From positions 11,553,501 through 11,617,500 of the forward strand of contig CANTUQ010000073.1 of the NCBI GenBank assembly GCA_947683425.1: a stretch of DNA of 64,000 nucleotides. The letters run 5' to 3'. Both the position numbers and the translations under genes were made by a program. Below, one piece after another: positions 29,935-40,800 of this stretch (position 1 is its first letter; each line of letters opens with the position of its first letter). This DNA comes from Excoecaria cochinchinensis. Its lineage: Eukaryota; Streptophyta; Magnoliopsida; Malpighiales; Euphorbiaceae. The notes beneath the pieces were generated by a model. It had not been told where the DNA came from. It saw only the letters and a program-made list of their open reading frames with translations, and made no database searches.

Positions 29935-32147
29935 TGTGATGCGCGTCGGACCCCTGTTGGTGGCCGCCTCTTTGACCGCCCGCTTGAGGGCGATCGGGTA
30001 AGTGAAGGTCCGTTGACAACTTGTAAGGTATTTACAAGTGTGTCTATTTTGGGCAACAAGGAGGTTTCATGGAGTCGCCACCCAATAGAACATTTGGAAA
30101 GTTCATCTCGCCTTAGTGAGCCTAAGACGGCACATATTTCCATTTTGGGCAAGCCAAAGGGGTCTTGGAGGCAATCACCCCAATAGAACATTGGGAACGA
30201 CCCTCTAACCCTCTGGAGCCTAGGATTTATTAAGTCGTTTGACGCAAGAGGTGTCTTGGAGGTCTCATTCCAATGAGTGATCTGATAGACCTCTCGCCTC
30301 GTTGAGCCCAAAGATCAGAGTTGGGTTCGGGACTTCTCATCTATTTCTACCTTGATTAATTTTACAATTAGATTTTGAATTTATTAATTCGCTCTCTCTC
30401 CACACGATGCAATTCAATTAAAATCACACTTGTTCACGTCAAAAGCGTAATGAATAAATAAATAAATAAAATGTAACAAATAAAGGACTATAAAGATAAA
30501 TACAATAACACTAGGAGCGGAATACAACTTCGATTTGTAAAAGTGCAGTACATACATAAAACGGGGAATTCATTTATTTTGACTTTGGTCCTCACATGCA
30601 CTTATTATAAAAGAAACTAGTTTTTATCATGATGTTTTTATAGGATGGAAAATAGGATGTTGGATCCTTGAGTTTGAAAAAATCCCGATTTTATTTACTA
30701 TAAAATATTTATCCGTTCTTATTTAACGCGGAATAAAACGATTCATTATGAGCACAAAATAATCAATAAAAAAATGAATAAATAAATTATTAAATAAGCA
30801 AATAAATAAATAAATAAATAAATAAATAAAGGATAAAGAGGTAAACCAAATGGAGTCTCCCATGGTAAAACTCCTCTTAAGCTCCAAATTATCCCAAAGA
30901 CATAAAAATAATCTCACAAAATAATCAATAATGTTAATATAAAAAAACAAAACATTAATAAATATTAATGAAAATAAAGGTTAAAATTCAGAACTAAAAT
31001 AAGAATAAAACTATTGACAAAAGACAGAAGAGAAAAGATTTAGAAATAAATAGAAATAAATAATAGAAAGAAAATGAGGAAAAAGGTTTTGACAATTGCA
31101 AACAGATCCTAGGGACAGCCACTAACGAATGACAGACGGGCACCGCTGGAAGCGACCGACGAATTGGCATGCCGTCGTTCATCCGAGAGACGGGCATATC
31201 CTGGGATGACCGGCGGGCAATAACGCGTCACATACGCGCCGTCGCTCAAACGAGCGACGAGCGTCGGTGGCCTTATAACCCGTCAGTCACCTCTATTCTT
31301 CCCAAAAAATAGTAAAAACTAAATTTTCTCAAACAAAATAATTTTTCAACACAAAAATCCAAAAAAAACAAAATAATTAAAATGAACTAAATGAAATATG
31401 TGTCCAGAATATTTACCCTCGGATTTTACCTTTCGGAAGGATTCTTGATGATTCAGATCCCGCACACTTCACGAGAAATGGGTAAAAATCAAGAAAAGAA
31501 GAATTTGGATTTTTCTTTCTCGGTTTTCACGAAATGCACAAATGTTGGAATCAAAATTCTTAGAAACTAATCAATTTTAGCTCCTTTGAATTAATTTTGA
31601 TTCACAAAAATCAAAAATAGAATGGAGAAATCTTGAGATGAAAAAAGAATGCTGGGAAATGTGTTTTTAGGTGGAAAAATATGCAAATCCGTCCAACTAG
31701 CCAACCCCAAAAACGGGTGAAAAATAGCTTTTTATAGGCTTTGAATTACAGATGGTCGTCGGAATCATACCGACGGGCGTCGGTTGAATCCTATTTCCTG
31801 TTGGAAATAGGATTTAACAGACGGACATTTGAAGGCCACAGACGAGCGTCGGTTAAATCCATTTTCCTATAGGAAATCGAATTCTACCGGCGGACATCAG
31901 AGGACCACGGACGGATATCGGGGCTCTCCGTCGAGCGACGGGCTGGCCACCGGTGGAGGTAAACTTCCTTTGTTTACCCTAAAACTCCCAATTCTCTTTT
32001 TTCTCTTTGTCGTTAATAAAGAAAACATATTTCTCATGAATCTAGAGGGCCAAAATCCCTGAATCTCAACCGTTCATTCGGACTCGGGCATCAATTTCTT
32101 CATTGGGTAATCTTTGATCTGGACTAACTTAGGACACGGTGCTTACA
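29935..32147 (-). repeat. Tat #2 3' LTR
   Basis: This 2,213-bp LTR aligns with 45085-47314. It contains a TATA-like CTATAAAAAG on the minus strand at 31728-31737, repeated 'gacgggcgtcgg' motifs, and a perfect 12-bp inverted repeat with a 4-nt loop at 31787-31814. Confidence 0.94.
31787..31814. repeat. Perfect hairpin in Tat #2 3' LTR
   Basis: Arms AATCCTATTTCC and GGAAATAGGATT flank TGTT. In the 5' LTR the same hairpin extends to 20-bp arms with one mismatch (46922-46965). Confidence 0.92.
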
Positions 32148-32166
32148 ATTGCCCCCAATTTTGGGG
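32148..32166 (-). other. Tat #2 polypurine tract
   Basis: The coding strand has CCCCAAAATTGGGGGCAAT directly before the 3' LTR. Confidence 0.85.
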
Positions 32167-32269
32167 AAACTAGTGCGCAAGTGCCTAGATGAGCCAAAAT
32201 TCAAAGAAAAAAGAAAACAAAAGGAAGAATAGCGTACCTGAAGCAATCCTTACCTTTCGTGTTTCTTGC

Positions 32270-33060
32270 TGGGTAAACCTTGTCTCAGTCTGCTCAGCGG
32301 ATAGTGATGGATGTCCCTATCGATCTCGTCTTGACCTGCAAGGGGTTGATAAGGTGTAGCATTCTCTAGCTATAACCTCGCTGTGAAGAGCAGTCTTCTC
32401 TAACTGCAGCTTCAGTTGCCCTACTGACCTCATCTCGGTCTGCATGGCCTTCTGCTAGCATCGTCTCGGCCTACATGGGGAATGTGAGACGCAGCACTCT
32501 CTGACTACAATCCCAGTTGCAAGATGTGGTGTTATCTAACCGCAGTCCCACCGCGATGTATTCTATCACTAGTATCCTATTGACCTCATCTCGGTCTGCA
32601 TGGTCTTCCGCTAGCCTCGTCTCGGCCTACACGGGGAAGGTGAGATGCAGCGCTCTCTGACTGCAATCCCGATGTGAAGAGCAGTGTTCTTTAACTGCAA
32701 CTTCGATTGTGAGAGGCGGTGTTCTCTAACCACTATCTCAAGGTGGAGAGCAGTGTTCTCTAACTGCTACTCCGGTTGTGAAGTTCCCCTGCTAACCCCC
32801 GTCCGATGTGCAAGGTGCGTAGCACTCTCTGGCTACCGCGTTAACTGTGAGATGCAGCACTCTCTGACTGCAATCTCGGTTTTGTTAGAAATTCCTTGCT
32901 AATCCCCATCCGATCTGCAAGGCGTGTAGTACTCTCTGACTACACCGTAGATTTTGAGGTGCGGTACTCTCTGACCACAGTCTCTTCTTATTGGCATTTC
33001 CTTGCTAATCCCCATCCAATCTGCAAAGTGAATGCCCGTTGGAGTATGATTTTGGAGGAC
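32270..33060. repeat. Imperfect tandem repeats in Tat #2 3' region
   Basis: Repeated segments include 'tctcggcctacatgggg', 'gcagcactctctgactac', 'gaagagcagtgttctctaactgc' and 'cttgctaatccccatcc' in shuffled, degenerate order. The last segment links this array to the 119-124 bp arrays at 26219 and 48831. From 33061 to 33473 I see only AT-rich sequence without features. Confidence 0.75.
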
Positions 33061-33473
33061 ATAATGCTTAATGTGTCCATCCTCCAATGTGATTGATGTC
33101 TGTGTTTGGATCAATATTAAGCAATGTTCCTGTGCGATAAAGAATTTTTGTTAATTCATATATAAGTGATTCTTGCTTGATGTGCTCATAAATGATTTTG
33201 GATTACCATTTATTATTTATCATTATTTTCTATGCATCATTTTTTTTGTAGTCATATAATTTTAAAGTAGATAAACAGAAAAGTTTACAACCATCCTTAA
33301 TGCAAATAAATCGCAAATAAAGATAGAAAAGAAATAAAAACATGTAAATCTAAAAGTAAATGTTTTTTCCACTAAAACTCTATTTTTGTATAATGTATAT
33401 ACAAGTGCACTAATAATAAATAGTATATAAAAAGAAACAAAATACAAAAATGTCATCCCAACTCCCTGAATGA

Positions 33474-35654
33474 CTATAATGGTGGATAATCCGTGAGCTC
33501 CTCCTCGGGGTCATCATCCTCATCATCAGACAGATGCATCGGCTGAGGCTGAGGCTGAGGCTGAGGCTGAGGTGGAGGCTGATGCAGAGGCCGAGGCTGA
33601 GATGCAGAAGGTCCGGCTCCCAAAGTAAAAGGCTGGCTAGAAGGACCTGCTGGGCCAGGCCGCAGAGAATTCCATACTCTGACCATGGGCTGGAACCTAG
33701 GAGGAACTGCCACTGGCACAGATCGAGGCTGTGGTCTCTCTGAACTCTGCGGCTGAAACTATACCCGAGCGTATCCGTCTAGGAAGGGCTGTGCAAATAC
33801 TGTCATGAAGCCCAAGGTGTCTGTGATCATCCCCCCTAGCTCCTTGAAGGCCCTGCTCAACTGGCGAGTCTGTTCAACCGAATCGGTCCTCATACTCTCT
33901 AACCTCTATTCTGTCTGCTCCCTGAACTCCCGCATGGACTGAGTTAGGGGAGGAACGATCCCCTCCAATCCATGGACTCTGGACTTGAGAGAGTCAAGTG
34001 ACTCATCTATCATCTGAAGAGTCACGTCGATCCTCCGAGCTGCCTGGTCCTGGGACGTCCTCAACTCCTGCCTGAGCTACTCTCTGGGGCCCTCTTGCTC
34101 CTACGCGATGTGCTCTATGAGCCTAACCTGCTCCTGACTCATACGCTCCATAATCCTGGCCTGCTCTCGGACCATATGCTCAACAAGCCCGGCCTGTTCC
34201 TGGCGCATGCGCTCAATAATGCTCGCCTGCTCCTGAATGATGGCCTGCTACTGGTCCAACCTCTCCTAAGTGAGTTTGTCTCTCTCTCTAAACTACTCAT
34301 GGAGGACCCTGTCCCTCTCGTCCTGCCTGCGCTCAAATGCTACAAACATGGAGACCATGAGCTGGGAGATGCTTGGCTGTGATGGCTAAGGCTGAACTGG
34401 CTCTAGAGTCTGCTCTGGTGGCGGAGCTGTGGTGGTAGATGCCCCCGGGTTGCCTCTGGAGTAGGGGTGGAACCTCTCTGATGGCCTGAGTATGGCTCGC
34501 TGTACCCTCGTAGCTGGAGGAGGAGTGGGGTTCGGCACCCTCGGTGTCGTAGGGGTGCCAAACAGGTCATCCATAGTGAACTCCACCTCAAAGTCCGTTG
34601 GCGTCCTGGGCTACTCCTGCTCTGGCTGTAGCTGTGGCTGCTCCTCCTGATAGCCCTAGTGCTGGGGAGGCTGCTCCCTGGGATACTCTGGATGTAGGGG
34701 CTACTGCTCCTGCGGCAGTGGCGGTGCCTGCTCCTGTGCTGGTGCCTGCTCTGGCTGCTCCTGCGCTGGTGTTGGCGGAGGAAGTGCAAAGGCTTGCCGA
34801 GTCTCGTGTATGGTAAGGAGTCTTAATACCACATGCTGCCCTGCTAGCTGCAACACCATCCCCATCTATACAGCAGCTGGTGCATCTGCGTATATCCCCT
34901 CATCCAAGGCATCCCCAAGTCTGTCCGGGGTGACTCCCAATCCCAAGAGTAATCTGGTAATGACTCCGCCGATAATCACCACTGGGGCTGTCCCCCTGCA
35001 AACCCTAACCATGTTAGCCAATATCTCATGGCTAACATTGAGACGCCGGCCTGCCACCATGGCCTAAAGGCTCCAGATCTCCACCGTATTAAGCGACCCC
35101 GGGTTACCAGCCTGTCTGAGGTAAGAGCTGGAGAGCACTCTGTGCAAGTACCGGAGCACCTGTGAAACCAACACGGTACTCTTTGCTGTATCATGATCAT
35201 ACAACACTCCGGATAGGGCTATGGCCACCCAATGGGCTCGTCTCACTACTCGCTGGGGCACCATCACTCCGTCGCCCCGTGGGAGTCCCATAACCTCTGC
35301 AAAACGCCGACGCATGATGCTGAACTGCTAACCATCGAACCAAAACTGTATCACTCCAGGCTCGGTATCAGATTTCTGGTACCCTCCGTAGCGTAATGTG
35401 GTAAGGACCTGCCGCACCTCCTCTGGATATGTCTGGAAGGCTGGTATCAAGAACTCCGTCCAGCCTGCGCCCTCCAGAAGTATGTCAATCTCCTCGGCCA
35501 TCCCCAAGGCCTCTAGGAATGGCCTAAAAATGATGCGACTGGCTCAAAACTCTACCTAAACCAGTGCTCTATATCTCTGTGCAGGCTCGGGGTCCATCCA
35601 ACCCGGAGCCTGTGGCTCAGGCTGGCCCTGTGGGACACATTGTCATGGAGGCAT
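33474..35654 (-). pseudogene. Tat #2 sense accessory ORF (Athila ORF1/plant transposon-like)
   Basis: One frame of 727 codons runs from an ATG at 35652-35654 to a TAG at 33474. I count 17 internal stops (15 TAG, 2 TGA, no TAA) and no frameshift. The N-terminal third resembles the family annotated as Athila ORF-1 or 'putative plant transposon protein' (residues around EALGMAEEIDILLEGAGW and RAHWVAIALSGVLYD). The middle is Pro/Gln-rich. Next comes a heptad-like stretch with repeated E-x-M-x-Q-E-Q units (about 34020-34330), and last a Pro-Gln run and an acidic tail ending DYPPL. Tat #3 holds a homologue at 49548-51378. Function is unknown. The start fits because Tat #3 aligns at the same place. 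Confidence 0.75.
33541..33600. repeat. GAGGCT-type hexamer run
   Basis: The + strand has successive 'ctgagg' units. In the sense accessory frame this encodes the Pro-Gln run near the C terminus. Confidence 0.85.
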
Positions 35655-36138
35655 CCTGTAATTAGTAGAAAAATGACAAAAATGCAGAAAATATACTTCA
35701 CTGGTTGCCTTGTAGCATAAGGAACGTAAAAATGCAAAATAAGAATGTGAAAAGATGAAGAAAAGTGAGAACACCGTAATGAGGGACGGTCTCAAGGAGG
35801 AAAGCAAAAAAGACAAACACCAAAAACTGCCTGTCCATCGGTCTCTGCTCATTTTTATAGTTTTTGTGACCGACAGGCTGGGCGTCTCCAGGAGCGACAG
35901 ACGGGCTGCCCGTCTGTCGTTCAATATCCCCCCATTAAATGCATAATTAATGCGTGATAAATGCAATGATGATGCATGCATCTGCCAGGTGGACGACTAC
36001 CGACGGGCAGGCCACCTCTACTGAGGCACGGGCAGGCCGTCTGTGGACCATTTCTATAAATTTGACCAGTTTTCTTGGGATTCGTTCCTTTTCTCTTATT
36101 TTGACCCTTTTCTATCATCAGTCTTTGACTTTTAAAGG
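35655..36138. promoter_or_regulatory. Divergent promoter region of the two accessory genes
   Basis: This spacer lies between the sense ORF start (35654, minus) and the antisense ORF start (36139, plus). A TATA-like CTATAAAAAT is on the minus strand at 35851-35860, about 200 bp before the sense ATG. A second one, CTATAAAT, is on the plus strand at 36054-36061, 78 bp before the antisense ATG. Between them is a perfect 12-bp inverted repeat with a 1-nt spacer at 35895-35919. The motif 'gacgggc' also recurs in the LTR of this element. Confidence 0.6.
35895..35919. promoter_or_regulatory. Perfect 12-bp palindrome between divergent TATA boxes
   Basis: CGACAGACGGGC, one T, then GCCCGTCTGTCG. It lies 35 bp from the minus-strand TATA and 135 bp from the plus-strand TATA. 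It could be a binding site for a dimeric factor, or a trace of the GACGGGC repeats of the LTR. Confidence 0.8.
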
Positions 36139-37450
36139 ATGACTTCTCCTCTTTTCCAAAAGATATACCGCATCTTGGATGACGCTCGCACCTGGGAAAA
36201 TAACGTCCTCACAACTCTGTCCGGGCTAAAACACTTACGGAGAGCCAAAATAGATCACAACTTACTCCTAGCTGCAACCCATTTTTGGAATCCCTGCTTC
36301 CATGTTTTCAAGTTTACTTATCAGGAGTTGTGCCACCTGCCTGAGGAGTTTGCTGCTATCATTGGAGCATGGTATCCTCCCTATTCTCTGCCCTGCATCC
36401 CCCGCTACGGTCTGATTTAGATTCGGGATATCGCCCTATCTCTGGGCATAGCTCCTTTCGAGGCCGCTCGGCAGGTCTCACAGGGTCCTACTTTTTTATT
36501 GGAGCCACTGATCGAGGCTCAAGACAGACTTTCTGATGTCCCCACATACCGGGTAAGCATTGTGTTTTTATTCTGTATGATGAGCCTCTTGACCGTAGCT
36601 CCAGGGGACTTGGTTGGCGACCTTCGCCTGTTTGGGGTTCTAGATGACTTTCACAGCGGATTATCCCCCTTTCCCCTTATTCTGGCCAAAACCATTCTGG
36701 ACCTAGATGCTGTCCGCTCCGGATCCACCACCTCATTCACCAGAAGCCCCTTATTATTCCAGGTATGTCATTATTTTGAAAGATAGTGCGTCCCTTGTGG
36801 ATTTTCGCACTAGCTTTTCTTAGCAGGAAGTGCGTCCTTTCGGATTTTCACACAACCCTATGCCTAATTTTTGCCTGAAGTAAACCCAACTTACTCCAGC
36901 GGCTCTTTTTTTTTTTTTTTTTTAGATATGGCTGCAGGAAAAGCTGAGGATACTGTCAGAGCCACCTCCTCGAGTCATCGCAGAATATTCGCCGAGACAC
37001 TTCCTCCCACGTCGACGGTTGTATTTCTTCGCAACTCCTGATGAAGGCACTGCTAGATTTGGTGAGCTATCAGACGATGACATCAGTTTCATGTCTGCCT
37101 AGCTCCCTCTGTCCCATGCAGTCGTTGACGGATCATCAGGGTGCGTTCCGCTATGCGGGCTTCGTCAGGCCACCTTCTGCATTACAACTCGATGTGCTCA
37201 TCAGCTCGGGATGACCCAAGACGTGGTGAGGGTCCCATTATCCTTTCGGGGAGGAGCTTTTTCTGCTGCTTTTGCTTCTCGCTATCATGAGTTGTGGAGC
37301 CAACTTCCAGTTAAGACCGTCATACCTCGGTTCGGAGCTCATTCTGTGGCCTCCACCAGCGAATATAAGAGATGGGTCCTCAGCCCGGCGTCTGACAACA
37401 GGACGCAAGGACTTAAACATTTGGCCGGTGAGAGTAGCGGTAGGACCTAG
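36139..37450 (+). pseudogene. Tat #2 antisense accessory gene, spliced (plant mobile domain/DUF7745-like)
   Basis: The gene lies opposite to gag-pol. Exon 1 (36139-36762, 208 codons) ends exactly at CAG before GTATGT. A 163-bp intron with a T-rich tract ends in TTTTAG at 36925. Exon 2 (36926-37450) starts in the same phase and restores LFQ|IWLQEKL, a pattern seen in plant mobile domain proteins. An N-terminal HFWNP…FKF…LPEEFAAIIG stretch (residues 48-76) also fits that family or DUF7745. There are two in-frame TAGs, at 36418-36420 and about 37100; Tat #3 has TGG at the second. A TATA box lies 78 bp upstream. The gene converges with pol (stop at 37847). Antisense accessory ORFs are known in Tat elements; their function is not. 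Confidence 0.75.
36763..36925 (+). other. Predicted GT-AG intron of antisense accessory gene
   Basis: Donor CAG|GTATGT and acceptor T-tract-TTTTAG|AT, 163 bp, phase 0. Homologous sequence remains in Tat #3 (about 51700-51842, ending TTTCAG) and, without exons, in Tat #1 (about 14665-14830). Confidence 0.78.
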
Positions 37451-37846
37451 TTTATCTTACACATGTACACCCCTTTAGGCATTATGTTTCTTTTCAAAAA
37501 ATAACTAGAAAATAACGGAAATGAAAAGAATAATTCTTATTTTATTTCACAAAATTATGTACATTTCCACAGAATTTCAGCATACATGATCAATTTTTGA
37601 CGTTAACTCGACTGTGTACGCCCTATTAATTCATGAAACCAAATCTTAATAGCATCAACTCCTGTTACCAATCGGCCCTCTCGGGTTTTCTCGATCGGAC
37701 ATTTTCTCTCATTCCTCTAATTTTTGCACAGGATGCCTTTTTTCGATTTTCACCCTGTCGAGGCGCCCATTTTTAGCAAAGCCGCATTTTTTCGGTTTAC
37801 GACCCGCAGGGCATTTTATTCTCTTCTTTTATTTTATTTTTAGTAT
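37451..37846. other. Convergent spacer between antisense gene and pol
   Basis: About 400 bp of non-coding sequence between the 3' end of the antisense gene (+) and the pol stop (-). A similar spacer is in Tat #3 (52368-52770), including 'ccctctcgggttttct'. I see no clear terminator. Confidence 0.7.
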
Positions 37847-40800
37847 TTAGCCGTGGAACCTTTTGAGTCTGTCTATATTGATCGGCTCCTTAAATTCGTT
37901 GCCATCTCTATCCGATAGAATTGCAGCTCCTTTAGACAGCAGCTTTTTGAGAATGAACGGTCCTTCCCAGGTTGGTCTGAACTTCCCTCGAATATCCGGT
38001 GCCCCAGGTCTCATCTGTTTGAACACCAAGTCACCCTCTTTCAATGGATGCTCCTTAACCTTCTTCCCAAAGGACCGGGTGAGTCTCTTCTGGTAGACCT
38101 GGTTGTGGTAGTAGGCTTTCAATCTGCTCTCATCCAGCAGGTTCAGATGTTACAACCTTTGTTGTGCCCATTCAGCTTCAGGAATCTGGGCTTCCATGAC
38201 CACCCTAAGTGACATAAGCTCTAACTCCACTGGCAGCACTACTTCTGTCCCATATACCAGAGAAAACGGCGTAGCACCCGTAGATGTTCTAACCGTTGTC
38301 CTGTAACTCCACAGCGCGAAAGGTAGCTTTTCTGCCCAATCTTTGTAGGTCTGGACCATTTTGGCTAGAATCTTCTTGACGTTCATATTAGTGGCCTCTA
38401 CTGCCCCGTTAGCCTGCGGCCGGTATGGAGAAGACTTATGGTGCTCAATCCCATACTTCTCAAGCAGCTTCCTCGTTTCTCCCATAAACTGGCCCCCGTT
38501 ATCAGACACTACATGATGCGGGAGGCCATATCTACAAATCAAATTCTTCTCAATAAACTTGGCCATATCTCGTGCATCAATCTTCTTAAAGGACTTCGCC
38601 TCTACCCATTTGGTGAAGTAGTCGATGGCGACTATGATATATCTGTGCCCATTAGATCCTGTAGGACGGATCTCCCCAATAATATCTATTCCCCATGCTG
38701 CAAACGGCCAAGGCGACGTTAAGCTATGTAGTTCTGACACAGGCAGGTGCCTTAAATTCGAATACTGCTGGCACTGCTTCACATATTTTGAACAATCATT
38801 ATCCATAGTGAGCCAGTAGAATCCTTGTCTCATGATTTTTTTGGCCAGCGTCAAACCATTCATATGAACTCCACACACACCTGCATGAGCTTCTTCCATC
38901 ACCTTTCCGGCCTCCCTTTCGTCCAGGCACCTGAGCTGAATACCATCGGCCTGCCTCTTGTACAATACTCCGTTTATGCATATGAATTGAGTGGATAGCT
39001 TGCGGATCATTCTTTTATCTTTTTCAGTAGCTTCTTTCGGAAATTTCGCGCTTTCCAAATAATTCATGATATCAAAATACCACAGCTTTTCGTCCGCTAC
39101 CTCTATTTCCATTATCGGTTTGACCTCAAAGCTAGGCCTCTCAAAACTCGAGATTAGAACTGGTTTCATGGCTACTCCTTCCGGATTGTCCCACATTGAT
39201 TCTAGGGTTGCCAGTGCATCAGCTAACCGGTTTTCATCCCTTGGCACGAAATGGAACGTACAAGTCTCAAACCGACTACATAGCTCCCTCATATATTCGA
39301 CGTACGGCACTAAACGCTCTTCCTTGATAGCCCACTCTCCCCGAATCTGGTTGATTACTAAGGATGAGTCTCCATACACCTCCACATCCTTTGCCTCCAG
39401 GGCAATTAAGGCTTCTAGTCCGAAAGTGCACGCCTCATACTCAGCTTCGTTGTTAGTGGCCCTATATCTCAACTTTTTTGCCAAAGGGTGTTTTTCATCA
39501 TCCGGGATTGTCAGGATGATTCCTACTCCTGCCCCCTTATTGTTAACAGCCCCGTCAAAGTGCAGTTGCCAACCTTGAACAGAGATTGCCGCTATGTTTT
39601 CATCCGAAAAATTGAACTCAAGTGAATCGCCCTAGATGGGATGATAGGCTAGAAACTCGGCTACTGCTCGCCATTTGATAGTCTTTCGAGTGATATACTC
39701 GATATCGAACTCCTGTAGTAACAGTAACCACCTTCCCATTTTCCCAAGCAAAGACGGTGCTTCTTGCAAATACCTCAGAGGGTTCTGCTTTGCCACTGCC
39801 TGTACTTTGTATGAATGGAAATAGTGTCTCAGCTTCTTGGATACCCAAATCACGGCGAGGCAGATCTTTTCTACTTCTGTATATTTTACCTCGTAAGCAA
39901 GGAATTTCTTGCTGAGATAATAGACTGCAAATTCCACTCCGAATTCATCTTCCTGAGCCATCATGGTACCTACAGAGCCATCTTCCACTGCCAAATACAA
40001 AATGAATGGCATGACTGGTTGTGGCGGCCTCAGTACTGGTGGGTTCAGTAAATACTCTCTGATGCTGTCGAAGGCCTTCTGGCAGTCCTCGTTCCATACC
40101 ACAGGATGATTCTTTCTAAGCAGCTTGAAAATTATCTCGCATATCGAGGTGAGCTTTGCAATGAATCGGCTAACATATTATAACTTGCCAAGGAAACTTC
40201 TCACATCCTTTTCTTTTTGCGGCACTGGCATTTCCCTGATGGCTTTCACCTTATTCGAGTCGATTTCGATCCCTCTTTGGCTGACCACATGTCCTAGCAG
40301 CTTTCCTGAAGTTACTCCGAAGATACACTTTTTGGGATTTAGCCGCAGGTTGTACTTATCTATTCGGGTGAAAAACTTCTCTAAGGCTTTGAAGTGGCCC
40401 TCTCTGGTAGCTGACTTGACCATCATGTCATCTACATATACTTCCACCTCTTTATGGATCAAGTCACTCAAGATCTTTGTGGCCATCCTCTGGTAGGTAG
40501 CCTCTGCGTTCTTCAAACCAAAAGACATCACTCTATAAGCATATGTCCCCTACTCTGTGATAAAAGCCGTTTTGATCCGATCGATTATCTTATTGAGGAT
40601 CTAGTTGTAGCCCGTATAACCATCCCCAAAGCTATACATCGCGCAATTGGCTACACTGTCTATCAATACATCAATATGGGGTAGTGGGAAATCATCCTTA
40701 GGACAAGCCTTGTTCAAATCTCGATAGTCCGCGCATACCCTCACTTTTGCATTCTTTTTGGCCACAGGGACTACATTGGCTAGCCACGTGGGATACTGTC

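Noticed and set aside
29910..30311. 133-codon ORF at the LTR edge of Tat #2
   Set aside because: It crosses the LTR boundary, and the partner LTR keeps only a shorter fragment. The sequence is the LTR's short repeated text (caatagaacattggga type), not a protein family.
34598..34816. Plus-strand Ala/Val-rich ORF and its neighbours at 34095-34382
   Set aside because: Shadow of the Gln/Pro-rich sense accessory frame on the other strand.
33474..35654. Amber codon reassignment or programmed readthrough
   Set aside because: CAG, TGG and CGA decay explains nearly all stops, and gag-pol of the same element also has TAA stops at former Gln codons.
36139..37450. Captured host gene that is still a free-standing host locus
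   Set aside because: It lies within the target duplication of Tat #2, and a homologue sits at the same relative place in Tat #3, so it belongs to the element family.
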